Source: an uncultured Elusimicrobiales bacterium
GTDB taxonomy: Bacteria > Elusimicrobiota > Elusimicrobia > Elusimicrobiales > Elusimicrobiaceae
DNA length: 34,115 bases
Reading direction: 5' to 3'
NCBI GenBank assembly: GCA_944326725.1
Contig: CALVFA010000002.1
Span: forward strand, 1 to 34,115
The notes beneath the pieces are model-generated. The model saw only the letters and a program-made list of their open reading frames with translations. It did not search any database and was not told the origin of the DNA. Shown piece after piece: positions 21,378 through 28,679 of this stretch (positions within the stretch are counted from its first letter, which is position 1; every line of letters starts with the position of its first letter). A program made the translations under genes and the position numbers.

Positions 21378-22939
21378 TAAAAAAACTGTGTGTATGTTTG
21401 GCGGTGCTGTGCGGATACGGCGTTTTGCAAGCCAAAACCCTGCCGCTGAGCGCGCAGGGTAAAGAAGAGGCCGCCTTTTATTTGGATTTTCTTGAGGCCG
21501 CCCAAGCCGAGGTGCGCCAGGATAAAGATTATTGTGATAAATACCGCCAGCTGCTGCCGCGCGCACCAAAAGACAAATACCTGCTGCGTTTGCTGACCAT
21601 ATGCGCGCTGGCGCAGGATAATACCGAAGAAGCGGAGCAATATATCTCTTACATGGACGAGGGGGAAAACACCAGCGAAGACTGGTCCGTCTATGCTTTT
21701 TATAAATGGCGCAAAGGCCAACTCAAAGAAGCCCAGGAAGCCTATGAAAAAGCCATGTCTCTGGCGCCGGACGATGTGAGGGTGTTATACCAATATGTCT
21801 TACTGCTTACTTTTATAGACCCGGACCGCGCCGCAGAAGAGCTGCAAGCTTATCAAGAAGAAAATCCCGCTATGGCCCATGTGATTGATTATGAAATAGG
21901 CAATATTTACCGCCGTAAACGCCAGCCTCTTAAAGCGTTGGAATTTTACCAAAAAGCCACCCAGCGCGACCCCGCCTATCCGGAGCCGTATTTGGCCCGC
22001 GCGGAGATGTATGAGAGGGCTTCCCAATTCTTTTTGATGTTGCGGGAGCTGGAATTGCTGGAAAGCGTTGGTTATGAAAGTGCCTCCATGTATGCGCGCA
22101 TGGGCTCTGTATACGTCATCGTGCGTGATGATGAGCGGGCGCAGGCGTATTTTTTAAAAGCCAAAGCTTTGGACCCGGCGGAAGTGACGGCAGGATATTT
22201 TTTGGCTCTGTATGCCGAGCAAGAAGGGGACTTTGAAGCCGCGGCGCAATATTTGCGCGAAACGGCGGATTTCCAAACCAACGGAAGCAAATGGCTGCAG
22301 GTGGCTTTTTATGAACAGCGCGCCGGGAATTCAGATAAAGCATTGGACACGCTAAAGCTGGCGTATAAACAATTCAAAGCCAATGTGGAAATAGGTTACT
22401 TTTATGCCTTGGCTTTGCAGGACGCCGGGCAAAGCCGCCGCGCCGCGCGTATTTTACAGGGGGTTTTGCAAACAAACCCCAATTACGAGCAAGCCCGGCT
22501 GGCTTATGCTTTTGTATTGGAAGAACTGCATAAATACAAAGAAATGGAAACCCAGCTGCGTTTGGTGTGGGAGCAAAACCCCCAAAATGCCGCAGCCTAT
22601 AATTTGCTGGGGTTTAGCCTGGCGGACCGTAACGAGCGGCTGGACGAAGCGCAACAGCTGATAACCAAAGCCTTGGAGCTGCAACCCCAAGACCGGGCGT
22701 TTATTGATTCGTTGGCGTGGGTGTATTACCGGCGAGGGGAATATGAAAAAGCGTTGGAGCTGATGGAAAGTTTGGACGAAGAATTTATCAACGCTGATGC
22801 AGACGTGGCCTATCATATGGGGGCTGTCTATGCGGCCTTGGGGCAAGCGGAGCAGGCCCGCGTGTACTTGGAGCAAGCCGCCCCGCAGGTAAAAGAGGCT
22901 AAGCGCCTGCTTAAAAAACTGCCCCCGTCCCACAAATAA
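21374..22939 (+). CDS. Secreted TPR-repeat protein
   Basis: 521 aa with a signal peptide (residues 1-20, MIKKLCVCLAVLCGYGVLQA). It then contains about ten tetratricopeptide repeats from residue 30 to near the end, for example WRKGQLKEAQEAYEKAMSLA, KPLKALEFY-type, YNLLGFSLADRNERLDEAQQ and YYRRGEYEKALELMESL. Such proteins act as scaffolds in the periplasm or outer membrane, often in envelope assembly; no specific partner can be told. Start overlaps the rimI stop (ATGA). Confidence 0.85.
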   Translation: MIKKLCVCLAVLCGYGVLQAKTLPLSAQGKEEAAFYLDFLEAAQAEVRQDKDYCDKYRQLLPRAPKDKYLLRLLTICALAQDNTEEAEQYISYMDEGENTSEDWSVYAFYKWRKGQLKEAQEAYEKAMSLAPDDVRVLYQYVLLLTFIDPDRAAEELQAYQEENPAMAHVIDYEIGNIYRRKRQPLKALEFYQKATQRDPAYPEPYLARAEMYERASQFFLMLRELELLESVGYESASMYARMGSVYVIVRDDERAQAYFLKAKALDPAEVTAGYFLALYAEQEGDFEAAAQYLRETADFQTNGSKWLQVAFYEQRAGNSDKALDTLKLAYKQFKANVEIGYFYALALQDAGQSRRAARILQGVLQTNPNYEQARLAYAFVLEELHKYKEMETQLRLVWEQNPQNAAAYNLLGFSLADRNERLDEAQQLITKALELQPQDRAFIDSLAWVYYRRGEYEKALELMESLDEEFINADADVAYHMGAVYAALGQAEQARVYLEQAAPQVKEAKRLLKKLPPSHK

Positions 22940-22979
22940 ACCCGGGCGGCGGTTGCGGGCGGCAAACAGATTTGCTAAT

Positions 22980-23474
22980 ATGGAATTTCACGAAAATATG
23001 GATGCAAATACAACTAGTAAGTTTAAAATAAGCAGTTTGTTGCCTTCAGACAGGATTTTTTTGGTGGAAGGCAAACCCGCCAAAGCGGAAGTAATCGGAC
23101 GCTTGACGCAGACCGTATGCCGGGGCGCGGATAATTTGGACGCGTCGGACGTGTTGGCCCAGGTGCTCAAGCGCGAAGAAGGTATCAGCACCACGCTGGA
23201 TACGGGGCTGAGCATTCCGCATGCGCGCTTAGAAGAGCTAGACGGCTTTAAAGCCGCGCTGGCTGTCTTGCCGCAGGGGATAGAAGACCCTTCCGGCCCG
23301 CATTTGGAAATAAAAGCCATGTTTTTATTTCTCTCTCCGGCAAAGCAGGCGTTTTTTCAGCAGCATTTGCAAGTTTTGGCCTCTTTGGCTGAAGTATTTA
23401 AGCCGGATTTTATTGCTGAGCTGACCGCCTGCAAAGACGCCAAAGAAGTGGCTGCTAAAATAGCGGGTGAATGA
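22980..23474 (+). CDS. PTS EIIA-like (PtsN/fructose-type) domain protein
   Basis: 164 aa from the ATG at 22980. It is a single PTS_EIIA_2 domain: SLLPSDRIFLVEGKPAKAEVIGRL at the start in pieces, the active-site His in LSIPHARLEEL (GIPHA.. motif), and an end FFQQHLQVLASLAEVF. No EIIB, EIIC, HPr or EI is nearby, so a regulatory role like that of PtsN is more likely than sugar uptake. Start uncertain: the frame extends to a TTG at 22953 and another ATG lies at 22998; none has a good ribosome binding site. Overlaps the permease start by 8 nt. Confidence 0.82.
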   Translation: MEFHENMDANTTSKFKISSLLPSDRIFLVEGKPAKAEVIGRLTQTVCRGADNLDASDVLAQVLKREEGISTTLDTGLSIPHARLEELDGFKAALAVLPQGIEDPSGPHLEIKAMFLFLSPAKQAFFQQHLQVLASLAEVFKPDFIAELTACKDAKEVAAKIAGE

Positions 23475-25521
23475 TTTTTCAACAGACATGACCCCATCTC
23501 CTAACTCATCAGAAGCCAAAAGCCCGCTGCGTGTCAAAAAAGTCATTGTATTGACTACCGCCATGCTGACGTTTATTCCGTTTTGGAAAGCGGCGGCTAT
23601 TGTGCTGTGCGACTTTGGCTCCAGCGCTTTTTACGCCGGCGGTATCGCCATGCGCGCTTTTGGGCCGGCTTTCCCTTGGTTTATTTTGGCGGTCATGCTT
23701 TTTGCCGGGGTATTGCTGGCAGTATATATAGAGTCCTGTTCTTTGTTCGTGCGCGGCGGGGTGTATAAGGTGGTGCGCGACGGGTTGGGGGACAATTCGG
23801 CCAAGTTTGCCGCTTCTGCCATGGCCTTTGACTTTTTGCTCACGGGGCCTATCAGCGCGGTAACGGCAGGGCATTATCTGTCGGGGCTGATCAATTCCTT
23901 TCTATTGCAGTTTGGCGCGGGGTTTGTTATCCCAGAGAAAGGGTTTTCTGTGTTATTTGGCTTGTTGGTAACGGCCTATTTTTGGCGCCAGAATGTAAAA
24001 GGGATAGAAGAGTCCAGCGGCAAAAGCGCCAAAATTATTGCATTTTCGCTGGCGGTGTGTTTCCTTTTAGCTATTTGGGCTTTTATTACAATGGGCATAC
24101 GCGGGGTGCAAATGCCGCCCATGACCCTGCAGTTTACGCCGGAAGCCTTGGGCTGGCTGAAAGAGTTGGATTGGCATAAAGCCATTGGCGTATTGGGCAT
24201 GATGATTGCTTTTGGGCATAGCGTGTTGGCACTGTCTGGGTTGGAAACGCTGTCCCAGGTGTACCGCGAAATTGAATATCCCAAACCGCAAAACCTCAAA
24301 AAAGCCGCCATTTTAATTTTTGTGTTTGCCATGGTGTTTACCGGCGGGCTGACTTTCTTGTCTGCCTTGATTATTCCGCAGGATCTGATTGCCGGCAAAT
24401 ATAATGAAAATCTGCTCTCTGGGCTGGCCATGTCTATGGCGGGGCCGAACTTCTTAAAGCTGTTAATGCAGACCTTAGTGGTGGTGGCGGGCGTGGTGAT
24501 GCTTTCCGGTGCGGTTAATACGGCGCTGATTGGCTCCAACGCACTTTTAAACCGCGTGGCGGAAGATGGAATTTTGACCGATTGGTTCCGCAAAATCCAC
24601 CGCAAATACGGCACCACCTATCATATCATTAACATTGTGGCTTTTTGCCAGGCCGTCGTGATTATCCTCTCCCGCGGCAATGTGTATCTGCTGGGCGAAG
24701 CGTATGCGTTTGGTGTGATATGGTGCTTTGTGCTGGAAACGGGGTCTATTATTATGCTGCGTTTTAAACGTGCGGCGGAAAAGCGCGACTTTATGTTTCC
24801 GCTGAATATTAAATACGAAAACTATTATATCCCGGTGGGTATGACGCTGGTGTTTTTGTTTCTCTTGGCGGTGGCGCTGGTGAACTTGTTTACCAAGCAA
24901 ATCTCTACCATATCGGGTATTTGTTTTACGGTATTTTTGTTTACGGTATTTAAAATTTCGGAGCGTCTGAACGCCAAAAAAGCCAATACCATGTTTGAAG
25001 AGGGCTACCGCGAAACGATGAATACCGCCGCCGCATCTGATTTGCAGGCTGTGGTACAGGAGATAGACAAACCCAACCGCGTGTTGGTGGCGGTCAAAGA
25101 CCCGGATAATTTGTACCACTTGGAAGATGTGCTCAGCACAGTAAATGTGGAAGACACGGAAGTGATTGTGCTCTACGCCAAACCGGTGGAAAACGTACTG
25201 CTTCGCCAAGATATGCGCAGTAACGCCGCAGACGAGCGGGAGCTGTTTACACAGGTTATTTTCCTGGCGGAAAAATACGGCGTGCCGGTGGTGCCGGTAA
25301 TGGTGCAATCCAACGACGCTTTCTATGCGATGGTGCAGGTGTCTGCCGCAACGGACGCCAAAGAAATCGTGATGGGGGTGTCCGGGCGGCATGGCTCCAA
25401 TGTGCAGATGGAACGCGTGGTAATGGCTTTCAGTGCCCTTAAAGATGCGGAATTAAAACACCCCGTTACGGCGCGCATTGTGTGGGAAGGACGCGAAGTC
25501 AGCTACCGCTTTAATAGATAG
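23467..25521 (+). CDS. APC superfamily permease with a C-terminal USP-like domain
   Basis: 684 aa, start GTG at 23467 overlapping the EIIA stop. About twelve membrane helices (residues about 28-500) of the amino acid/polyamine/organocation type, starting VIVLTTAMLTFIPFWKAAAIVL. A soluble part from residue about 520 (NRVLVAVKDPDNLYHLEDVL, TEVIVLYAKPVENVL, EIVMGVSGRHGSNVQMERV) resembles a universal stress protein fold, including a G-2x-G-like nucleotide loop. The substrate is unknown. Translational coupling to an EIIA-like protein suggests phosphorylation-linked control of transport, which is inference. Confidence 0.85.
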   Translation: MNDFSTDMTPSPNSSEAKSPLRVKKVIVLTTAMLTFIPFWKAAAIVLCDFGSSAFYAGGIAMRAFGPAFPWFILAVMLFAGVLLAVYIESCSLFVRGGVYKVVRDGLGDNSAKFAASAMAFDFLLTGPISAVTAGHYLSGLINSFLLQFGAGFVIPEKGFSVLFGLLVTAYFWRQNVKGIEESSGKSAKIIAFSLAVCFLLAIWAFITMGIRGVQMPPMTLQFTPEALGWLKELDWHKAIGVLGMMIAFGHSVLALSGLETLSQVYREIEYPKPQNLKKAAILIFVFAMVFTGGLTFLSALIIPQDLIAGKYNENLLSGLAMSMAGPNFLKLLMQTLVVVAGVVMLSGAVNTALIGSNALLNRVAEDGILTDWFRKIHRKYGTTYHIINIVAFCQAVVIILSRGNVYLLGEAYAFGVIWCFVLETGSIIMLRFKRAAEKRDFMFPLNIKYENYYIPVGMTLVFLFLLAVALVNLFTKQISTISGICFTVFLFTVFKISERLNAKKANTMFEEGYRETMNTAAASDLQAVVQEIDKPNRVLVAVKDPDNLYHLEDVLSTVNVEDTEVIVLYAKPVENVLLRQDMRSNAADERELFTQVIFLAEKYGVPVVPVMVQSNDAFYAMVQVSAATDAKEIVMGVSGRHGSNVQMERVVMAFSALKDAELKHPVTARIVWEGREVSYRFNR

Positions 25522-25543
25522 CATTTCTTAAACCAGTTTACAT

Positions 25544-25573
25544 AAAGCCGCCCGGTAGAAAGGGCGGCTTTTT
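25544..25573 (+). terminator. Rho-independent terminator of the radical SAM-to-permease operon
   Basis: AAAGCCGCCC/GGGCGGCTTT, loop of 8 nt, T run. Confidence 0.92.
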
Positions 25574-25699
25574 GATAGGAGCATTCTGGTGGGGAGCATT
25601 TGGCTGTGCGTTTTAGCCTATTTGCTGCGCAGTCAAAGCGGGGTTGACTTTAGGTGAGGGAGCGTTTGAGGGGGCATTTTTTGCGGCGGCGGGAAATGC

Positions 25700-25705
25700 T
25701 ATAAT
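25700..25705 (+). promoter_or_regulatory. Extended -10 box of def, leaderless type
   Basis: TGC-TATAAT with exactly 6 nt to the ATG at 25712. The -35 position is only T-rich (around 25677-25682). Confidence 0.55.
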
Positions 25706-25711
25706 AGCTAT

Positions 25712-26236
25712 ATGGCTCTACGCAAAATTGTAAAATACGGCGACCCTATTCTTCGCCAAAAACTTAAACCGACGGATTTTGAAGTATTGCGCCCGTTGCT
25801 GCCGCAGTTGCTGGAGGATATGGAAGAAACCTGCCTGTCCGTGCGAGGGGTGGGGCTCTCTGCCAACCAAATTGGCCTAGACTACCGCATGGCGGTGATT
25901 TTAATCCCGGAGTCGGATAAAAAGAACGCGCCGCTTAAGAGAATTGTCATTATTAATCCGGAGATTGTGGAAAAACATGGCGATATCGTAGAGGAAGAGG
26001 GGTGCCTTTCCCTGCCGGGGCTGTGGGTGGAAATCCCGCGGGCCAGTGATGTGACGGTGCGCTTTACAGATGAAAATGGCCAAGAGAAAAAAGTGCGCGC
26101 GCGCGGGCTTTTGGCTAAGGCTTTCCAACACGAAATAGACCACTTGGACGGCAAACTCTTTATTGACTATGCAGAGCCGGCTTTAAAACCCGCCATTAAA
26201 AAAGAGATTAAAAAGCTGCGCCCGGGCTGGGACTGA
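25712..26236 (+). CDS. def: Peptide deformylase
   Basis: 174 aa with all three metal-site motifs in order: GVGLSANQIG, EEGCLSLPG (metal Cys) and QHEIDHLDG (two metal His and catalytic Glu). It removes the formyl group from nascent N-terminal methionine in the cytosol. The basic C-terminal tail (KKEIKKLRPG) is short. No ribosome binding site; start set by the family N-terminus (MALRKIVKYGDPILR) and by the -10 box 6 nt upstream. Confidence 0.95.
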   Translation: MALRKIVKYGDPILRQKLKPTDFEVLRPLLPQLLEDMEETCLSVRGVGLSANQIGLDYRMAVILIPESDKKNAPLKRIVIINPEIVEKHGDIVEEEGCLSLPGLWVEIPRASDVTVRFTDENGQEKKVRARGLLAKAFQHEIDHLDGKLFIDYAEPALKPAIKKEIKKLRPGWD

Positions 26237-26255
26237 TAAGCTTTTTATAAGAAAA

Positions 26256-26281
26256 AACCCGCCTGTTTGGGCGGATTTTTT
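26256..26281 (+). terminator. Rho-independent terminator of def
   Basis: CCGCC-TGTTTG-GGCGG followed by ATTTTTT; short stem but good T run. Confidence 0.8.
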
Positions 26282-26391
26282 ATGCGGCGGAGAAGGGGGT
26301 GCCTATCAGGAGATTGCTTTTGTTTAGCAAGGCCAAAAACAAAACCGTCTGCGCTTTTGAGAAACGCCCCCAACCTTTTTGTAAAAAATGA

Positions 26392-26420
26392 TTGCACTGC
26401 AGCAAAATTTTTATTATACT
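26392..26420 (+). promoter_or_regulatory. Promoter of the lysine leader-lysA-lysC unit
   Basis: TTGCAC (26392-26397), 17-nt spacer, TATACT (26415-26420). The ATG of the leader ORF is 6 nt further on, so it is leaderless. The best matched promoter of this type in the window. Confidence 0.75.
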
Positions 26421-26426
26421 AAACCC

Positions 26427-26522
26427 ATGGTACTGATTCTTTCCGTTAAACGTGTAAGCAAACAGAACAAGGGCAAGAAATGCTCTTGCGCTTTTGCTTG
26501 CAATTTGGCGGAAACGGATTAG
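26427..26522 (+). CDS. Lysine-rich leader peptide (candidate attenuator peptide for lysA)
   Basis: 31 codons from ATG 26427 to TAG 26520-26522. Codons 8, 12, 15, 17 and 18 are Lys (AAA, AAA, AAG, AAG, AAA); the region reads VKRVSKQNKGKK, followed by a Cys-containing SCAFACN. It has no ribosome binding site; a -10 box sits 6 nt upstream, so translation would begin at the mRNA's 5' end. The next features are a strong terminator (26553) and lysA (26599). A run of the end-product's codons, position and promoter all fit a ribosome-mediated attenuator. No family is known to me, as leader peptides are not conserved in sequence. Confidence 0.65.
   Translation: MVLILSVKRVSKQNKGKKCSCAFACNLAETD
26473..26489 (+). 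promoter_or_regulatory. Leader RNA hairpin over the Lys codons
   Basis: GCAAGA (26473-26478) pairs with TCTTGC (26484-26489) with a 5-nt loop. It overlaps the last Lys codons and would be blocked by a ribosome stalled there. It could act as the pause hairpin of the attenuator. Confidence 0.5.
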
Positions 26523-26571
26523 CCGTATTTTAATTTAACAGACCGATTTGAACCCCCGCTTGATTGCAAGC
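26496..26571 (+). promoter_or_regulatory. Candidate antiterminator pairing of the lysA attenuator
   Basis: GCTTGCAAT (26496-26504, inside the leader ORF) is the exact reverse complement of ATTGCAAGC (26563-26571, loop plus 3' arm of the terminator). With G-U pairs it extends to 13 pairs. A ribosome at the leader stop would cover the first segment and let the terminator form; one stalled at the Lys codons would leave it free. Confidence 0.5.
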
Positions 26572-26581
26572 GGGGGTTTTT
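26553..26581 (+). terminator. Attenuator terminator between the leader ORF and lysA
   Basis: Perfect 10-bp stem CCCCCGCTTG/CAAGCGGGGG, loop ATTG, then TTTTT. It lies 30 nt after the leader stop and 17 nt before the lysA ATG, upstream of the gene it would control. Confidence 0.9.
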
Positions 26582-26598
26582 ATTGGAGAGGAGAGCCT

Positions 26599-27861
26599 AT
26601 GTGTTTCCATTATGAAAACGGAGAATTATACGCAGAGGGGGTAGCGCTGGAGAAAATAGCGCAGGAGGTGGGCACGCCCTTTTATTGCTATTCTTACAGC
26701 AAACTGGCGGCTAATATCGCCGCGTACCGCCGTGCGCTGGAGCCTTTTCACAGTGAGGTGTGCTATTCTGTCAAAGCTAATTCTAATTTGGCTGTCGTGT
26801 CTGCGGTGGCGGCACTGGGCGGCGGGGCGGACGTAGTGTCCGGCGGGGAGCTGTTTTTGGCGCTAAAAGCGGGGATTTCTCCGGACAAAATTGTATTCTC
26901 CGGCGTAGGCAAAACAGAACAAGAGCTGGAGCAAGCCTTGCGCCACGGCATACGGCAGATTAATGTGGAGTCGGCAGAAGAGCTGCAGCTTTTGGCGCGC
27001 GTGGCCCAGCGCACCGGTACGCGGGCCAATGTGGCGCTGCGCGTCAACCCGGATGTGGACGCCTTGACCCACGTCAAAATTACCACCGGCAAAAAAGAAA
27101 ATAAATTCGGCGTGCCCTGGCCGGAAGCGCATGAACTCTACCACGCGGCGGCGCAGATGCCTTCTTTGCGGGTGTGCGGGATTGCGGTGCATATCGGTTC
27201 ACAGCTGTTGGATTTGGAGCCGTTCCGCCTGGCCTTTACCCGCATAGCGGCTATGGTGCGCGCACTGGAAGAAGACGGCCTGAGTATTGAAAACATTGAT
27301 TTGGGCGGCGGTTTGGGGATAAATTACAATGTGGAGCTTCCGCCCACCTGCGAGGCGTATGCCCAGGTGGTGCGCGAAACATTGGGCGAGTTGGACAAAC
27401 ATATCATCGTGGAGCCGGGCCGTTCGGTGGTGGGCAATGCCGGCGTGCTGGTTACTCAGGTGCTGTATACCAAACAAACCGAGCAGAAACGTTTTGTCAT
27501 TGTGGACGCGGGTATGAACGACTTAATCCGCCCCGCCATGTATGACGCCTGGCACAGCATTTTGCCGGTGCACCGTGCGGGTACGGCCCCGGTGGTGGCC
27601 GATATTGTGGGGCCGATTTGCGAATCGGGCGATGTGTTTGCCAAAGAGCGCATTATTGAGCCTGTGCAGTCAGGCCGTCTATTAGCTATAATGTGTGCTG
27701 GAGCGTATGGCGCGGCGATGGCTTCGCAGTATAATTTCCGGCCGCTTCCGGCTGAAGTGATGGTGCGCGGCAACGAATATGCCATAGTGCGCCGCAGAAG
27801 CAGTTATGAAGAAATGCTGGAAGGCCAAAGCGTGCCTTCTTGGACAGGTGAACAACAATGA
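26599..27861 (+). CDS. lysA: Diaminopimelate decarboxylase
   Basis: 420 aa from the ATG at 26599, preceded by GGAGAGGAG; the frame runs upstream to 26548 across the terminator, so the upstream start is not used. Fold type III PLP enzyme: the PLP Lys is in CYSVKANSNL, the phosphate-binding parts are VHIGSQ, LGGGLGINY and EPGRSVVGNAG, and the active-site Cys is in GPICESGDVFAKER. It turns meso-diaminopimelate into lysine, the last step of the pathway, and also affects the peptidoglycan precursor pool. The TGA overlaps the lysC ATG. Confidence 0.96.
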   Translation: MCFHYENGELYAEGVALEKIAQEVGTPFYCYSYSKLAANIAAYRRALEPFHSEVCYSVKANSNLAVVSAVAALGGGADVVSGGELFLALKAGISPDKIVFSGVGKTEQELEQALRHGIRQINVESAEELQLLARVAQRTGTRANVALRVNPDVDALTHVKITTGKKENKFGVPWPEAHELYHAAAQMPSLRVCGIAVHIGSQLLDLEPFRLAFTRIAAMVRALEEDGLSIENIDLGGGLGINYNVELPPTCEAYAQVVRETLGELDKHIIVEPGRSVVGNAGVLVTQVLYTKQTEQKRFVIVDAGMNDLIRPAMYDAWHSILPVHRAGTAPVVADIVGPICESGDVFAKERIIEPVQSGRLLAIMCAGAYGAAMASQYNFRPLPAEVMVRGNEYAIVRRRSSYEEMLEGQSVPSWTGEQQ

Positions 27862-28589
27862 GCAAACAGATTTGCATTATGAAATTCGGCGGCAATACGC
27901 TGGCCAATAAACAAAAACTTCTGATGGCGGCCCAGTTAATAAAATCCCGCTATGACAAAAATTTCCTGCCGGTGATTGTGGCTTCCGCCAACGGCAACTT
28001 GACCGATGTGCTTTTGGACCATGCCTACAGCATCAGCCGCAACCCCGATAAAAGAGAGCTGGATATGCTGGTAACGACCGGGGAGCGGGTCAGCGTGGCG
28101 CTTCTGTCTATTGCCTTGCGCGATATTGGGGTGCCTTCTGTGTCTTTGACCGGCAGCCAAATCGGCCTGATTACCACTTGCGCCCATACCGGGGCGGATA
28201 TTTTGACGCTTAAAGGCGACCGCCTGGTGCGTGAGCTGGAAGCGGGGCACGTGCCCGTGGTGGCGGGGTTTCAGGGAATAGGGGAGAATAAAGAAATTAC
28301 CACGCTTAAGCGCGGCGGGTCGGACGTGTCTGCGGTGTTTTTAGCCAGCCAGCTGGGTGCTACGCATGTGGAAATGATTAAAGATGTGGACGGCGTCTAC
28401 AGCGCAGACCCCAACAAAGACCTCAAAGCCCAAAAATACGAAGTGCTGGATTTTGATGAAATGTATAAGCTGGCCTTAAACGGCGCCAATGTGCTGCACC
28501 CGGACGCGGTGCGCCTGGCTAAAGAGAAAGGCATAGAAATACGCATTGTTCATTACCAAACCGGGCAGACCGGAACGGTGATTAAATAA
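27858..28589 (+). CDS. lysC: Aspartate kinase, catalytic domain only
   Basis: 243 aa, the amino acid kinase domain only. Motifs: MKFGGNTLANKQKL (usually KFGGTSV), LVTTGERVSVALL, LKRGGSDVSAVFLA and EMIKDVDGVYSADPN. Ordinary aspartate kinases run to 400 aa or more with two ACT domains that bind lysine or threonine; here the chain ends right after the kinase core (IRIVHYQTGQTGTVIK). The enzyme would phosphorylate aspartate, the first step towards lysine, DAP, threonine and methionine. It overlaps lysA by 4 nt and shares its leader. With no ACT domain, feedback by lysine would have to come from elsewhere. Another member of the kinase family with a different acid substrate cannot be excluded. Confidence 0.82.
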   Translation: MSKQICIMKFGGNTLANKQKLLMAAQLIKSRYDKNFLPVIVASANGNLTDVLLDHAYSISRNPDKRELDMLVTTGERVSVALLSIALRDIGVPSVSLTGSQIGLITTCAHTGADILTLKGDRLVRELEAGHVPVVAGFQGIGENKEITTLKRGGSDVSAVFLASQLGATHVEMIKDVDGVYSADPNKDLKAQKYEVLDFDEMYKLALNGANVLHPDAVRLAKEKGIEIRIVHYQTGQTGTVIK

Positions 28590-28599
28590 ACCAACTTTC

Positions 28600-28626
28600 A
28601 GACCCCGCCCAAAGGCGGGGTCTTTT
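28600..28626 (+). terminator. Rho-independent terminator of lysA-lysC
   Basis: AGACCCCGCC/GGCGGGGTCT with a 4-nt loop, then TTTT. Confidence 0.92.
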
Positions 28627-28667
28627 GTATGGGGGAAGATAGCTGTCCGAACGCGCGAATATTTTAG

Positions 28668-28673
28668 TAAAAT
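28668..28673 (+). promoter_or_regulatory. -10 box of the M50 protease operon, leaderless type
   Basis: TAAAAT with exactly 6 nt to the ATG at 28680. No clear -35. Confidence 0.5.
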
Positions 28674-28679
28674 ACCCAT

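Noticed and set aside
26427-26581. L-box lysine riboswitch or T-box before lysA
   Set aside because: The region is too short for an L-box and its conserved core is absent; the T-box sequence and specifier stem are not seen. The translated Lys-rich ORF explains it better.
26548-26598. Upstream start of lysA within the attenuator terminator
   Set aside because: The frame crosses the terminator hairpin and Shine-Dalgarno; the ATG at 26599 has a near-perfect ribosome binding site and the family N-terminus.
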